Positions 9,470 through 19,046 of a stretch of DNA of 64,000 nt are shown piece by piece. The notes beneath the pieces are model-generated. The model had not been told where the DNA came from. It made no database searches and saw only the letters and a list, made by a program, of their open reading frames with translations. Position 1 is the stretch's first letter. Each line of letters starts with the position of its first letter. The stretch lies in assembly GCF_000526635.1 (NCBI RefSeq), contig NZ_JAGL01000007.1, positions 81,694 to 145,693 of the forward strand, written 5' to 3'. This DNA comes from Aminobacter sp. J41 (GTDB lineage: Bacteria; Pseudomonadota; Alphaproteobacteria; Rhizobiales; Rhizobiaceae). Both the position numbers and the translations under genes were made by a program.

Positions 9470-9970
9470 ATGTTTGTCCGCACCGCTTCGGAACGCGATC
9501 TTGAGGCGGTGCGCCAGCTCCTCATTGAGGCCTGGCACGACACCTACGACGCGATCTACGGTTCTGACCGGGTCGCGTCGATCAACAGCGACTGGCATTC
9601 GCTGAGCGCGCTGCGAGCGCGCATTGACATGCCGCAATCCGAGTTCCTGCTCGCCGATGACGGCGAGACGATCGCAGGCGTCGCGTTCGCGACCGTTGCT
9701 GATGACGGCAAGACCGTCAAGCTCCACCAGCTCTACGTTCATCCGGCCCATCAGGGCAGGGGTATCGGTGGCCTGCTGCTCGACGAGGTCGAGGGTTGCT
9801 TTCCCGACGCCGACAAGGTTCGCTTGGAGGTCGAGGAAGCAAACATGCGCGCTGTGCGCTTCTATGTGGGACAGGGCTTTTCCAAGGTGGGCGAGACCGG
9901 CAATTGCGGCAAGGAAGGCTCCGGCATCAAAGCCGCCATTTTCGAGCGTCCTATTCTCTGGGCTGAATAG
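9470..9970 (+). CDS. GNAT-family N-acetyltransferase
   Basis: The 166-residue protein carries a single GNAT fold. The acetyl-CoA-binding motif A is visible as LYVHPAHQGRGIGGLLLDEVE (Q/RxxGxG/A), and motif B follows as LEVEEANMRAVRFYVGQGF. The substrate cannot be read from sequence; candidates include protein N-termini, amines or antibiotics. It begins two bases after the gatB stop, so it is likely translated from the gatB message. Similar gatB-GNAT pairs occur in related genomes, but no functional link is established. Confidence 0.88.
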   Translation: MFVRTASERDLEAVRQLLIEAWHDTYDAIYGSDRVASINSDWHSLSALRARIDMPQSEFLLADDGETIAGVAFATVADDGKTVKLHQLYVHPAHQGRGIGGLLLDEVEGCFPDADKVRLEVEEANMRAVRFYVGQGFSKVGETGNCGKEGSGIKAAIFERPILWAE

Positions 9971-10068
9971 TCGCCAACAAGTCCTTCTGGACTAACGCTA
10001 TTTTCTTGATCCTTCTGCCAGATTGATCTGGAAATGCAGCCAGATCCTACCCGTCCGAAAGCATCCCT

Positions 10069-10902
10069 ATGTCGGCTCTAGCTCTCGCCCTTGTCCTGCT
10101 GGCAGCGCTCCTGCATGCATCCTGGAACGCAATGGTCAAGGCGAACGGCGACCGTGCCATCGTGCTGGCTGGCGTAGCCTTCGTGCATTTCGTTGGCGGT
10201 ACGATTGTCGCGATCCTCGCGCCGATGCCTGCGCCGGAGAGCTGGCCGTTCATCATTGCCTCGGCGATCATCCACTATTTCTACTACGCCCTGATTTTCT
10301 TCGCCTACCGATGGGGCGACCTCTCGCACGTCTATCCCGTGTCTCGCGGTATCGCGCCGGCGCTGGTGACGCTCGGCGCCTGGTTGTTCGTCGGCGAGAC
10401 GCTGACGCCTCTCGGCTGGGCGGGTGTGACGACCGTCTCGCTCGGCATCCTGTTCCTGACGGCCGGCAAGCGCATCGCCGGCACTGACCCGCGTGCGTTG
10501 TTCGCCGCGCTGACCACCGGCGTCGTGATTGCCATTTATTCCGTGGTCGATGGCGTTGGCGTTCGCCTGTCGGGCGCGCCGATGGGCTATATCGGCTGGC
10601 TGTTCGCCAGCGAGGTGCTGATCACCGCCTTCGTGCTTGCACGCCGGCGTAAGACCTTGCCGTCGGTTCACAACAAGCTGGTGTGGGTCGGGCTTTTGGG
10701 CGGCGTGTTCTCGGCAGCGGCTTACGGCCTGGTGATATTCTCGGCGACGATCGCGCCGCTCGGCGGAATCTCGGCCGTGCGCGAATCGAGCGTCATCATC
10801 GCCGCCCTGATCGGCGTGTTCATGTTCGGCGAGCGGCCAATGGCCAAGCGCCTCATCGCGGCGGTGATCGTCGCGGCGGGCGTCCTGATGCTGGCCGCCT
10901 GA
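10069..10902 (+). CDS. EamA/DMT-family transporter
   Basis: The 277-residue protein is a ten-helix member of the drug/metabolite transporter superfamily, with two EamA repeats (about residues 1-130 and 145-277). Features include LHASWNAMVKANGDRA near the N-terminus and a second-repeat GGISAVRESSVIIAALIGVFMFGE, where the E-ES-V pattern is typical of DMT exporters. It probably exports a small metabolite such as an amino acid, but the substrate is unknown. It ends 5 bp from the convergent secreted protein gene. Confidence 0.88.
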   Translation: MSALALALVLLAALLHASWNAMVKANGDRAIVLAGVAFVHFVGGTIVAILAPMPAPESWPFIIASAIIHYFYYALIFFAYRWGDLSHVYPVSRGIAPALVTLGAWLFVGETLTPLGWAGVTTVSLGILFLTAGKRIAGTDPRALFAALTTGVVIAIYSVVDGVGVRLSGAPMGYIGWLFASEVLITAFVLARRRKTLPSVHNKLVWVGLLGGVFSAAAYGLVIFSATIAPLGGISAVRESSVIIAALIGVFMFGERPMAKRLIAAVIVAAGVLMLAA

Positions 10903-10907
10903 GGCGC

Positions 10908-11339
10908 TTACTCGTCGTCGAGGATGATCTCGTTGCCTTCGGGATCGTAGACAACACCCGCGAAGCAGGAGTCGATATTCTCACGGAAGCTGAGGTCGCA
11001 ACGCACCTTGGCCGCCGCCAGCGCCGCTTCACGAGAAGGCCACCCGCAGGTGAACTCGCTCCAGTGGATGCCCTCCTTGTGCATCACCCCGACGCCGGCC
11101 GACCAGCCCGGGCCTTCGCACCACGCCATCGGCGCGCAGTCCTCAATGGAGCCGGCGCGCTCGGCGCATTTCTGGCGGGCGCAGTCGATGGTCGACGCCG
11201 CATCCTCGCCGACGCAGACGCCGCCACCCTGTTCGGGCGCATAGGCGAATGCGATGCCGTTGGCCTGCGATGGCAGCGCTGCCCCGCCGAGCATGAGACA
11301 TGCGGCCGAAAGCACAGCCGCACACTTGCGAAGGTTCAT
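10908..11339 (-). CDS. Secreted cysteine-rich protein, DUF4189-like
   Basis: The 143-residue product has a signal peptide (residues 1 to about 26, ending SQA-NG). The mature part has about eight cysteines, suggesting disulfide bonding in the periplasm. The opening IAFAYAPEQGGGVCVGEDA and the pattern of AA-repeats followed by C-x-C pairs resemble the DUF4189 family of small secreted proteins. No catalytic residues can be named. It is transcribed alone, divergent from the NDUFA12 gene. The function is unknown. Confidence 0.7.
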   Translation of the reverse strand: MNLRKCAAVLSAACLMLGGAALPSQANGIAFAYAPEQGGGVCVGEDAASTIDCARQKCAERAGSIEDCAPMAWCEGPGWSAGVGVMHKEGIHWSEFTCGWPSREAALAAAKVRCDLSFRENIDSCFAGVVYDPEGNEIILDDE

Positions 11340-11491
11340 GGAAGTCCTCCCCGACGATGGATGTTGTCGGGCCAGAGAATGCGTCAGGCAAAAGCCGTTG
11401 CCAATTGAAATCCTGTGGCTTCAGAACCCTTGTAATTGGCGTCGTGTGAGGCCATAAGCGGGGCTACGGCGATACCTTGCCGGAGGAATCT

Positions 11492-11890
11492 ATGACGACC
11501 TTTTTGAAACAGTTCTTCACCTGGTGGAACGGCCAGACGCTCGGAACCCGCTTCCATACCTGGCGTCACGGCACCCGCGTCGGCACCGATGAGTTCGGCA
11601 ACGTCTACTATGAGGGCGGCAAGGATTCTGAAGGCCGCACCCGCCGCTGGGTCATCTACAACGGCTATTCGGAAGCGTCCTCGATCCCTCCGGGCTGGCA
11701 TGGCTGGATCCATCACCGCGTGGATACCCCGCCGTCCAGGGAGAACTACCAGCCGCGCGAGTGGCAGAAGCCGCATAACCCGAACCCGACCGGTACGCCG
11801 AACGCATACCGTCCGAAGGGCTCGCTGCTGAACACCGGCGAACGCCCGCGCGTGACCGGCGACTACGACGCCTGGACCCCGGGCAACTGA
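11492..11890 (+). CDS. NADH:ubiquinone oxidoreductase accessory subunit NDUFA12
   Basis: This is the alphaproteobacterial homologue of mitochondrial complex I subunit NDUFA12 (B17.2), a supernumerary subunit on the matrix/cytoplasmic arm. The 132-residue product shows the family core VGTDEFGNVYYEGG, RRWVIYNG and IPPGWHGWIHH. The start at 11492 follows GGAGGAA about 6 bases upstream. Presence outside the nuo operon is normal. The next gene on the strand is DUF2155, an order conserved in rhizobia. Confidence 0.94.
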   Translation: MTTFLKQFFTWWNGQTLGTRFHTWRHGTRVGTDEFGNVYYEGGKDSEGRTRRWVIYNGYSEASSIPPGWHGWIHHRVDTPPSRENYQPREWQKPHNPNPTGTPNAYRPKGSLLNTGERPRVTGDYDAWTPGN

Positions 11891-11982
11891 GTGCAATGCG
11901 AGGCTGTGGCGAGGTTTTTCTCGCCACAATCGTCCTGTACCCAGACGCAGTTCCTTCCTGAATCACCGGATCGTACCGCCGC

Positions 11983-12417
11983 ATGGGCACTCGCAATTCG
12001 ATGACATCTCTGCGCCGCCTGCTGCTCACCGCCGTGGGCTGCCTTGCAGTTGCGGCTGTTCCTGCGTCTGCCGAGCGGATCAAGAACAAGGTCGCGGAGT
12101 TTACCGGTGTCGACAAGATCACCGGCCGCATCATCACCTTCGACGTCTACATCAACGAGACGGTGCAGTTCGGCGCGCTGCAGGTCACCCCGCGCGTCTG
12201 CAATTCCTCGCCCGAGACGGAAGAGCCCAAGACCGACACCTTCGTTGAAGTTGACGAGATCACCCTCGACCGCAAGATCCGCCGCATCTTCACCGGCTGG
12301 ATGTTTGCCGAAAGCCCGGGCCTGAACGCTGTCGAGCACCCCGTCTATGACGTCTGGCTGAAGACCTGCAAGCAGGAGTCGGACGTTCCCGCGCCCGAGG
12401 CGCCGAAGACCAACTGA
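11983..12417 (+). CDS. DUF2155-domain secreted protein
   Basis: The 144-residue protein has a signal peptide (cleavage near PASA-ER) and the DUF2155 domain. The diagnostic motif GWMFAESPGLNAVEHPVYDVW is near the C-terminus, and two cysteines (RVCNSS and LKTCK) could form a disulfide. It is conserved in Alphaproteobacteria next to NDUFA12 and aat, but its biochemical role is undefined. An alternative start is the ATG at 12001, six codons later. It ends 6 bp from the convergent aat gene. Confidence 0.85.
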   Translation: MGTRNSMTSLRRLLLTAVGCLAVAAVPASAERIKNKVAEFTGVDKITGRIITFDVYINETVQFGALQVTPRVCNSSPETEEPKTDTFVEVDEITLDRKIRRIFTGWMFAESPGLNAVEHPVYDVWLKTCKQESDVPAPEAPKTN

Positions 12418-12423
12418 AGCCGC

Positions 12424-13041
12424 TCAGGGCGCGAACTGCGCGTCACCCTGCAGCGCTTCTTCCAGCATCTGCTCGTATTTCTTGCGCGGAACGTCGATTG
12501 CGCCGAAGCGCTTGAGGTGCTCGGTGGTGAACTGCGTGTCGAGGAGCACGAAGCCGCGTTCCCTGAGCCGCTCGACCAGGTAGACCAGCGCCACCTTCGA
12601 CGCATCGGTCTCGCGCGAAAACATGCTTTCGCCGAAGAAGGTGCGCCCGAGGCTGACGCCATAGAGGCCGCCCACCAGCTTGCCGTCCCGCCAGCTTTCG
12701 ACTGTGTGGCAGTAGCCATGCTCGAAGAGGGCAGTGTAGGCTTCGCGGATCGGCTCGTTGATCCAGGTCGACATGCGCCCTTCGCGCGCCTCCGCACAGC
12801 CGTCGATGACGCCTTTGAAGTCGGTGTTGACGCGGATTTCGAAGATCTGCTGCCGGACCGTCTTCCTGAGGCTGCGCGGCACGTGGAAGGAGTCGAGCGG
12901 CAGGATGCCGCGCGACTCGGGTCGAACCCAGAAGATTTCCGGATCGTCGGCGCTTTCCGCCATCGGAAAGACGCCTGACGCGTAGGCACGCAGCAGGAGG
13001 TCGAGGGGAATTCGACGTCCTGGTGCGATGGGGCGGCTCAT
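12424..13041 (-). CDS. aat: Leucyl/phenylalanyl-tRNA--protein transferase
   Basis: Aat attaches Leu or Phe to N-terminal Lys or Arg of proteins, marking them for the ClpS/ClpAP N-end rule pathway. The 205-residue length is slightly short of the E. coli enzyme but normal for rhizobia. Family landmarks are [15 protein letters not shown] at the N-terminus, [16 protein letters not shown], and the core [19 protein letters not shown], followed by [16 protein letters not shown]. It is the last gene of the minus-strand series that begins with dsbA/aroQ/accB/accC. Confidence 0.95.
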   Translation of the reverse strand: MSRPIAPGRRIPLDLLLRAYASGVFPMAESADDPEIFWVRPESRGILPLDSFHVPRSLRKTVRQQIFEIRVNTDFKGVIDGCAEAREGRMSTWINEPIREAYTALFEHGYCHTVESWRDGKLVGGLYGVSLGRTFFGESMFSRETDASKVALVYLVERLRERGFVLLDTQFTTEHLKRFGAIDVPRKKYEQMLEEALQGDAQFAP

Positions 13042-13062
13042 GATGCCAGCCTGTGCCCGTTG

Positions 13063-14421
13063 TTATCCGTCGTTGCCCGGCGTGGTCGAAGCCAGATACT
13101 TCTCCAGCCAGTGAATATCGTAATCGCCATTGGCGATGTCGATATTGCCAACGAGGTCACGGAACAGCGGCAGCGTTGTGTTGATGCCGTCGACGACGAA
13201 CTCGTCAAGCGCGCGGCGCAGGCGCATCATGCACTCAACACGGTTGCGGCCATGCACGATCAGCTTGCCGATCAGGCTGTCGTAGTAGGGCGGAATCTTG
13301 TAGCCCGAGTAGACGCCGGAATCGACACGCACGCCAAGGCCGCCAGGCGTATGGAAGTGCGTGATCTTGCCAGGCGACGGCACGAAGGTGCGCGGGTCCT
13401 CGGCATTGATGCGGCACTCGATCGCGTGGCCGTGGAAGCGCACGTCTTCCTGGCGGACCGAAAGCCCGCCGCCTGATGCAACGCGGATCTGCTCATGGAC
13501 GAGGTCGATGCCGGTGATCGCTTCCGTGACCGGATGCTCCACCTGCAGGCGGGTGTTCATCTCGATGAAGTAGAACTCGCCGTTCTCGTACAGGAACTCG
13601 ATCGTGCCAGCGCCCGAATAGCCAAGGTTGGCGATCGCGTTTGCGCAGATCATGCCGATGCGGTCACGTTCCTCTGCATTGAGGGCAGGGGAGTTCGCTT
13701 CTTCCCACACCTTCTGGTGACGGCGCTGCAGCGAGCAGTCGCGTTCGCCAAGGTGGATCGCCTGGCCCATGCCGTCGCCCATGACCTGGACTTCGATGTG
13801 GCGCGGCTTCTCGAGATACTTCTCGATGTAGACGGCGTCGTCGCCGAACGCGGCACCAGCTTCCGAGCGGGCTGTTGCAAGCGCGACCTCAAGGTCAGCT
13901 TCGCTGCGCGCGACCTTCATGCCGCGGCCACCGCCGCCGGCCGAAGCCTTGATGATGACCGGGTAACCGATCTCGGCGGCAATGCGCTTGGCTTCCTTTT
14001 CCTCGGTCACGGCGCCGTCGGAGCCGGGAACGACCGGGATGCCCAGGCTCTTCGCGGTGCGCTTCGCCTCGATCTTGTCGCCCATCACGCGGATGTGGTC
14101 GCCCTTCGGGCCAATGAAGGTGATGTTGTGCGCGGCGAGAATGTCGGCGAACTTCGCGTTCTCCGACAGGAAGCCGTAGCCCGGATGGATCGCATCCGCG
14201 CCGGTGATCTCGCAGGCCGCCACTATCTGGTGGATGTTGAGGTAGGATTCGCGCGACGGCGGCGGTCCAATGCAGACGCTCTCATCGGCGAGGCGCACAT
14301 GCATGGCATCCGCGTCGGCGGTGGAATGCACCGCGACCGTCTTGATGCCGAGCTCCTTGCAGGCCCGCAGGACGCGAAGCGCAATTTCACCGCGGTTGGC
14401 GATCAGGATTTTCTGGAACAT
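13063..14421 (-). CDS. accC: Acetyl-CoA carboxylase biotin carboxylase subunit
   Basis: AccC carboxylates the biotin on AccB with bicarbonate and ATP, the first half reaction of malonyl-CoA synthesis. The 452-residue product has the start [19 protein letters not shown], the glycine-rich ATP-grasp loop [12 protein letters not shown] (about residues 159-170), [17 protein letters not shown] and the active-site [14 protein letters not shown]. It lies 8 bp downstream of accB, the standard bacterial arrangement. Confidence 0.97.
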   Translation of the reverse strand: MFQKILIANRGEIALRVLRACKELGIKTVAVHSTADADAMHVRLADESVCIGPPPSRESYLNIHQIVAACEITGADAIHPGYGFLSENAKFADILAAHNITFIGPKGDHIRVMGDKIEAKRTAKSLGIPVVPGSDGAVTEEKEAKRIAAEIGYPVIIKASAGGGGRGMKVARSEADLEVALATARSEAGAAFGDDAVYIEKYLEKPRHIEVQVMGDGMGQAIHLGERDCSLQRRHQKVWEEANSPALNAEERDRIGMICANAIANLGYSGAGTIEFLYENGEFYFIEMNTRLQVEHPVTEAITGIDLVHEQIRVASGGGLSVRQEDVRFHGHAIECRINAEDPRTFVPSPGKITHFHTPGGLGVRVDSGVYSGYKIPPYYDSLIGKLIVHGRNRVECMMRLRRALDEFVVDGINTTLPLFRDLVGNIDIANGDYDIHWLEKYLASTTPGNDG

Positions 14422-14429
14422 CGCCCGGC

Positions 14430-14900
14430 CTATTCGATGACTACGAGCGGCTCACCGTATTCCACGGGCTGCGCATCTTGGCACAGGATCGCGGTGACGG
14501 TGCCCGCACGCGGTGCAGGAATCTGGTTCATCGTCTTCATCGCCTCGATGATGAGAAGGGTCTGGCCCTCCTTCACCTGCTGGCCGACGGTGATGAACGG
14601 CGCGGCGCCCGGAGCCGGAGCGAGGTAGGCGGTGCCGACCATCGGCGACGGGACGGCGTTCTTGGAGACGTCTGCCGGTGCCGCCGCTGCGGGAGCAGCA
14701 GGAGCCGCCGGGGCAGCCGAAACGGGTGCCGGAGCAGGCGCAGCTGCCGGGGGAAAAGCCTGGACCGCAGCCGGAGTGCGCGAAACGCGAATCCGCAGAT
14801 CGTCCTGTTCGACCTCGATTTCGGTCAGATTGGTTTCATCCAGAATGCTGGCGAGGTCGCGGATCAGCTGCTGGTCAACGCCGTATTTCTTGGTCGACAT
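14430..14900 (-). CDS. accB: Acetyl-CoA carboxylase biotin carboxyl carrier protein
   Basis: AccB carries the biotin that shuttles CO2 between AccC and AccAD. The 156-residue protein has an N-terminal segment ([20 protein letters not shown]), a long Ala/Pro linker (about residues 44-78) and a C-terminal biotinyl domain. Biotin should attach to Lys122 in [10 protein letters not shown], where Thr replaces the second Met of the classic EAMKM, as in other rhizobia. I placed the start at 14900; an upstream extension in frame lacks family similarity. accC follows after 8 bp. Confidence 0.96.
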   Translation of the reverse strand: MSTKKYGVDQQLIRDLASILDETNLTEIEVEQDDLRIRVSRTPAAVQAFPPAAAPAPAPVSAAPAAPAAPAAAAPADVSKNAVPSPMVGTAYLAPAPGAAPFITVGQQVKEGQTLLIIEAMKTMNQIPAPRAGTVTAILCQDAQPVEYGEPLVVIE

Positions 14901-14935
14901 CGAGTTGGGTCCCTTATCGTGTTTCTTGGCGCCGG

Positions 14936-15373
14936 TCATGACCGGGCGGCGAGCGCGTGAAGTGCCATGATGTACCCGTATGGGCCGAATCCACAGATCA
15001 TGCCGGTGGCAACGGGCGACACCCATGAATGGTGCCTGAATTGTTCGCGCGCGTGAATGTTGGAAAGATGCACTTCCGCGACGGGCAGGGGCTGCACGGC
15101 CCGGATCGCGTCGTGGATGGCGATGGAAGTATGACTGTAGGCGCCGGGGTTGATGATCAGCCCCTTGGCCTTGGCACCGGCTTCCTGAATCCAGTCGACC
15201 AGAACACCCTCGTGGTTGGACTGGCGGAAATCGACCTCAAATCCGAGCTCGGTGCCGGCCTTGCGGCAATCCTCGCCGATCTGGTCCAGCGTCTTGCCAC
15301 CATAGATGCCGGGCTCTCTGACGCCGAGCATATTGAGGTTGGGGCCGTTCAGAACGAAAATGACATTTGACAT
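14936..15373 (-). CDS. aroQ: 3-dehydroquinate dehydratase, type II
   Basis: AroQ catalyses the third step of the shikimate pathway, 3-dehydroquinate to 3-dehydroshikimate. The 145-residue size is typical of the dodecameric type II enzyme. The active-site Tyr24 lies in GIYGGKTL, the flexible loop follows, and [16 protein letters not shown] and [14 protein letters not shown] carry the substrate-binding Asn and His and the catalytic His. The start at 15373 ([14 protein letters not shown]) is preferred over an earlier in-frame ATG. Confidence 0.96.
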   Translation of the reverse strand: MSNVIFVLNGPNLNMLGVREPGIYGGKTLDQIGEDCRKAGTELGFEVDFRQSNHEGVLVDWIQEAGAKAKGLIINPGAYSHTSIAIHDAIRAVQPLPVAEVHLSNIHAREQFRHHSWVSPVATGMICGFGPYGYIMALHALAARS

Positions 15374-15484
15374 GGATAGATGGTCCCTGCGCGCCGGCAT
15401 CTATAAAGGGCTTAGTCCGGGAGGCAAAGAGCGCAAGTGCCTTCTTCGCCTGTCCACAACGACAACAGCGCGTCCGCTTCACGG

Positions 15485-16279
15485 TTAATTCGTCGCGCGG
15501 GCCTGATCAACCTTTTCTGACAAAACCTCGTGTCCGAGCGCGCCGAACACGACTTCATCACCCACCACATAGGAAGGCGTACCGGTGATCGCGAGCCGGT
15601 TGGCAAGGTCATAGGTCTGGTTGAAGGCCTCGATGATCTCGGGGTTCTTCATCTCCTGGCGCAGCGTCGCCTCATCGACACCGAGCGAGACGGCGGCGAG
15701 GATCGCCGCGCCTTCCGAAGCGCGGGCGCCGCCGACGAGCAGGCGCTCGTGGAACTCCTGGTACTTCTCCGGCGCCAGCGAGCGGAATGCCATCGAGACG
15801 ATGTGCGCCTTCTGCGAGTCGGGCCCGAGGATCGGGAATTCCTTCAGTACGAAGCGCAGGTCCGGATTGTTGGTGACGAGCGCCTTCATGTCCTCGTGCG
15901 CGCGCTTGCAGAAGCCGCAGTTGTAGTCGAAGAACTCGACGATCGTCGTGGTACCGTTCGGATTGCCGATCACGCCGTCATACTTTGAATTGAAGATGAC
16001 GTCGGCCGACTCGGCGATGGTCGCGCGCTGCAGCTCGGCCTGCATGTCCTGCTGGCGCTGTTCGAGCGCCACCTGCATCTCTGCAAGGATCTCCGGATTT
16101 CCGAGGAGATATTCGCGCACGATCTGCTCGATCTGCTGCTGTGGCAGGCCGGCCGATGGTGCGGACGCCTGCACGGCGGCAGAGGAGGACGCCTGGTTGC
16201 CGGCATAATAACCTGCGCCGACCATTAGTGCGCTGGCGGCGAGGCCTGCGAGAGCGAAGGGGATTGCTTTGATGCTCAT
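15485..16279 (-). CDS. DsbA-family thiol:disulfide oxidoreductase
   Basis: The 264-residue protein has an N-terminal membrane anchor or signal (about residues 7-28), then a helical segment rich in Gln (45-90) and a thioredoxin-fold DsbA domain. The redox motif is C121-GF-C124 in FDYNCGFCKR, and the cis-proline is in ITGTPSYVVG. The N-terminal helical extension resembles Com1/ScsC-type DsbA proteins, some of which trimerise and act as isomerases. It is placed just ahead of aroQ on the same strand and after the M48 protease, both of which concern envelope quality control or core metabolism. Confidence 0.9.
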   Translation of the reverse strand: MSIKAIPFALAGLAASALMVGAGYYAGNQASSSAAVQASAPSAGLPQQQIEQIVREYLLGNPEILAEMQVALEQRQQDMQAELQRATIAESADVIFNSKYDGVIGNPNGTTTIVEFFDYNCGFCKRAHEDMKALVTNNPDLRFVLKEFPILGPDSQKAHIVSMAFRSLAPEKYQEFHERLLVGGARASEGAAILAAVSLGVDEATLRQEMKNPEIIEAFNQTYDLANRLAITGTPSYVVGDEVVFGALGHEVLSEKVDQARATN

Positions 16280-16303
16280 GTCGGATTGGCCTGTTCTCTG
16301 CGC

Positions 16304-17677
16304 CTAGCGCTTTGGTGCCTTGTAATTGAGGATGTCCTGCGCGCGCAGCCAGGAGGGTGATCCCTTCTTCAGCTTCAGCTGTGCCCGCGCGGCGAATTTC
16401 TTCGCTTCGTCGTACTTGCCCGAATAGAAGTGCCCGTCGGCGGTTGCAAGCTCCGCCTGGCCGATATCGCCCAGCTGTCCGTAGGCCTGCGCGAGATAGC
16501 GGTAGCCGGCGGAAAAATCCTTCGCGCGCGTCAGCCCCGCCTGCAACTCGACAACTGCCTTGCGGATATTCTCGGGCTTGCCGGTGGCGAGCAGCGCCTG
16601 GCCGTAGCCGATCTGGATAAGGCCGGAATTGCCGCGCTCGAGGCTCTTTGCGCGGCCAAAGGCTTCAGCGGCCTCAGCCGGACGGCCGGCCTTCATCAGG
16701 ATCTCGCCACGCATTTCGTGGAAATAGGGGTTCTTCGGGTTCTGTGCGACCACGGCGTCGATCTTGCCGACTGCGGCGCGGGCGCTGCCGGAAATGAAGG
16801 TAGCGATGGCGTCGGCGTAGAGAGCAGGCAGACCGCGCGGATCGTTGCGGAACAGCCGCATTGCCGCCTGGTGGCCCTGCGTGTAGGCGGCGATCTTGGC
16901 CCGCATCAGGTCGTGGCGCAGCTGCAGGGCAGGGGGATCCTTGCGCTCGAAGTGCTTGCTCTGGCGCGCCAGGGTTTCGAGCGTCGCAATGCGCTCCTGC
17001 GGCGTCGGGTGGCTGATCTGGTAGGGATCGACGCGAACGCCGGCGAGCGCCATCGACTTGCCGAGCCGCTCGAAGGTCTTCAGCATGCCTTTGGCCGACT
17101 GGCCGGTGCGCTCAAGATAGGTGATGGCCGAGCGGTCGGCGGTGGCTTCCTCGGTGCGCTGGTAGCTTAGCAGCGAACGGCGGGCAGCTTCCGTGCCACC
17201 CATGAGGATGCCGGTGCCGGAGCGGGCAAGGCCGTCGGAGCCCGCTTGCGCGCCGGCCACCATCGCGCCCGCGCCAAGAATCGTCGAAATGATAGCCATG
17301 GTCTGCGCGCGCGACAGCTGCTCGCGCAGGCGCTGCTGGTGGCCGCCGGCGATATGACCGGCCTCGTGCGCGATCACGCCGATAATCTCGTTCGGCGTTT
17401 CCGACATCAGCAGCGCGCCGGTGTTCACGAAGATGCGACGCCCGGCCACGAACGCGTTGAACGAGTTGTCGTTGACCAGAATGATTTCAATGCCGGACTT
17501 GCTGAGGCCCGCAGCCTCGAGAATCGGTCGGGCATATTCGGCAACCAGTGCCTCGATTTCCGCGTCGCGGACGAGAGAGATGCCGCGCTGGGCATGGGCC
17601 TGCGCGGAAACGGCCACCGACAGGATCGTGGCAAGGAACAGGCGCAAGACGTTGCGGAGCGAAGCAAATCGACGCAT
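16304..17677 (-). CDS. Periplasmic M48 metalloprotease with TPR repeats (BepA-like)
   Basis: The product is about 457 residues. It has a signal peptide (to about residue 29, AQAHA), an M48 peptidase domain with zinc motif HEAGH (104-108) and a C-terminal TPR region of about 200 residues. This architecture matches BepA/YfgC, a periplasmic protease and chaperone for outer-membrane protein assembly such as LptD. The start is uncertain: ATG at 17677 gives a well-formed signal peptide, while in-frame ATGs exist at 17734 and further upstream. A DsbA-like gene follows 24 bp downstream, consistent with joint envelope folding work. Confidence 0.9.
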   Translation of the reverse strand: MRRFASLRNVLRLFLATILSVAVSAQAHAQRGISLVRDAEIEALVAEYARPILEAAGLSKSGIEIILVNDNSFNAFVAGRRIFVNTGALLMSETPNEIIGVIAHEAGHIAGGHQQRLREQLSRAQTMAIISTILGAGAMVAGAQAGSDGLARSGTGILMGGTEAARRSLLSYQRTEEATADRSAITYLERTGQSAKGMLKTFERLGKSMALAGVRVDPYQISHPTPQERIATLETLARQSKHFERKDPPALQLRHDLMRAKIAAYTQGHQAAMRLFRNDPRGLPALYADAIATFISGSARAAVGKIDAVVAQNPKNPYFHEMRGEILMKAGRPAEAAEAFGRAKSLERGNSGLIQIGYGQALLATGKPENIRKAVVELQAGLTRAKDFSAGYRYLAQAYGQLGDIGQAELATADGHFYSGKYDEAKKFAARAQLKLKKGSPSWLRAQDILNYKAPKR

Positions 17678-17803
17678 GGAAGTCAGAGCTAACGGACCTT
17701 GGGTAAGCTGAAAAGCTGCGGCGTTGGTTTTCATCAACTTGTGATCCGCACATGTTTCAGGCATTTGTGCGGCCACTCCCCCTTCTGGTTACCGAGGTTA
17801 TAC

Positions 17804-18949
17804 ATGGCGGTCGCCATTTCCAGACGCGGCGCAGTCGAGCCGTTTCACGCAATGGACATCCTGGCAGAGGCGAACCGCCTGCGTGCCCAGGGGCATCCGG
17901 TGGTGTCGCTTGCCGTCGGCCAGCCTTCCGATCCCGCTCCGCGCGCGGTGCGAGAGGCTGCAGCGCGTGCGGTTCAGAACGGACAGATAGGCTACACCGA
18001 TTCGCTGGGCCTGATGGACCTGCGAAAGGCAATCGCCCAGCACTATGGCGATGCCTACGGCCTCGACGTACCTGCCTCGCGCATTGCCGTAACAACCGGC
18101 TCGTCGGCCGGCTTCAACCTCGCCTTCCTCGCGATGTTCGACGCAGGCGACCGCGTTGCGATCACCACGCCCGGCTATCCCGCCTACCGCAACATCCTCG
18201 CGGCGCTGGGCCTTGAGGTCGTCGAGATCAGGCTGGGCGACGAAGGCTACCTTACCGCGGAAATGCTGGAGCGTACCCATCGTGAAAAAACGCTCAAGGG
18301 CGTGCTGTTCGCCAGCCCCGGCAACCCGACCGGTGCTCTGATCCCGGCAGAGGCGCTGCGCGAGCTGGTCGAAGCTGCCCGCAACCTCGGCATCGCCGTC
18401 ATCTCGGACGAGATCTACCACCGACTGTCCTACACCGGCGCCGATGTCAGCGCGCTGAGCTACGGCGATGATGTAACGGTCATCAACTCGTTCTCGAAGT
18501 ACTATTGCATGACTGGCTGGCGCATCGGCTGGATGGTGCTGCCGGAGGAGCTGGTTCGACCCGTGGAGCGCATTTCTCAGAGCCTCTACATCTCTGCACC
18601 GGAAGTCTCGCAGATCGGCGCGATCCAGGCGTTCGGCGCGAGCGAGGAGCTCGATCTCGTCAAGCAGCGCTACATCGCTAACCGCGCATTGCTGTCGGAC
18701 GCGCTGCCGAAGCTCGGCCTGCCGCTGGCAGCACCCATGGACGGCGCGTTCTATGCTTATTGCGATGTTTCGCGGCACACGAATGACAGCATGGACTTCG
18801 CGAAGCGTCTGCTCGCAGAGGCGCATGTCGCGGCAACGCCGGGTCTCGACTTCGACATTAGCGAAGGCCATCGTTACCTGCGCCTGTCCTATGCGGGTAG
18901 CGGCGCGGACGTTTCCGAAGCCATCGAGCGGCTGACGCGCTGGCTTTAA
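17804..18949 (+). CDS. Class I/II pyridoxal-phosphate aminotransferase
   Basis: The 381-residue enzyme has the fold type I aminotransferase pattern: GYTDSLGLMDLRKAIAQHY, PGYPAYRN, ASPGNPTG, SDEIYHRLSY, and the PLP-binding Lys232 in NSFSKYYCMTGWRIGW. It belongs to the aspartate/aromatic-type (subgroup I-gamma) enzymes. Amino-donor specificity cannot be decided from sequence. The start at 17804 (MAVAISRRG) is the likely one. It is transcribed divergently from the M48 gene and converges on rne. Confidence 0.92.
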   Translation: MAVAISRRGAVEPFHAMDILAEANRLRAQGHPVVSLAVGQPSDPAPRAVREAAARAVQNGQIGYTDSLGLMDLRKAIAQHYGDAYGLDVPASRIAVTTGSSAGFNLAFLAMFDAGDRVAITTPGYPAYRNILAALGLEVVEIRLGDEGYLTAEMLERTHREKTLKGVLFASPGNPTGALIPAEALRELVEAARNLGIAVISDEIYHRLSYTGADVSALSYGDDVTVINSFSKYYCMTGWRIGWMVLPEELVRPVERISQSLYISAPEVSQIGAIQAFGASEELDLVKQRYIANRALLSDALPKLGLPLAAPMDGAFYAYCDVSRHTNDSMDFAKRLLAEAHVAATPGLDFDISEGHRYLRLSYAGSGADVSEAIERLTRWL

Positions 18950-18990
18950 CCAGCTCGGTCGGGTGCCGTCTGCCCGCTAACCAATCCTTG

Positions 18991-19027
18991 AAAACAAAGG
19001 AACCGGCGCGTGCGCCGGTTCCTTTTT
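18991..19027. terminator. Bidirectional terminator between aminotransferase and rne
   Basis: A perfect 11-bp inverted repeat, GGAACCGGCGC / GCGCCGGTTCC (18999-19022, 2-nt centre), is flanked by an A-rich run on the left (18991-18998) and TTTTT on the right (19023-19027). It should terminate both convergent transcripts. Confidence 0.9.
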
Positions 19028-19046
19028 GTCTGATCGGTTGTGCGGC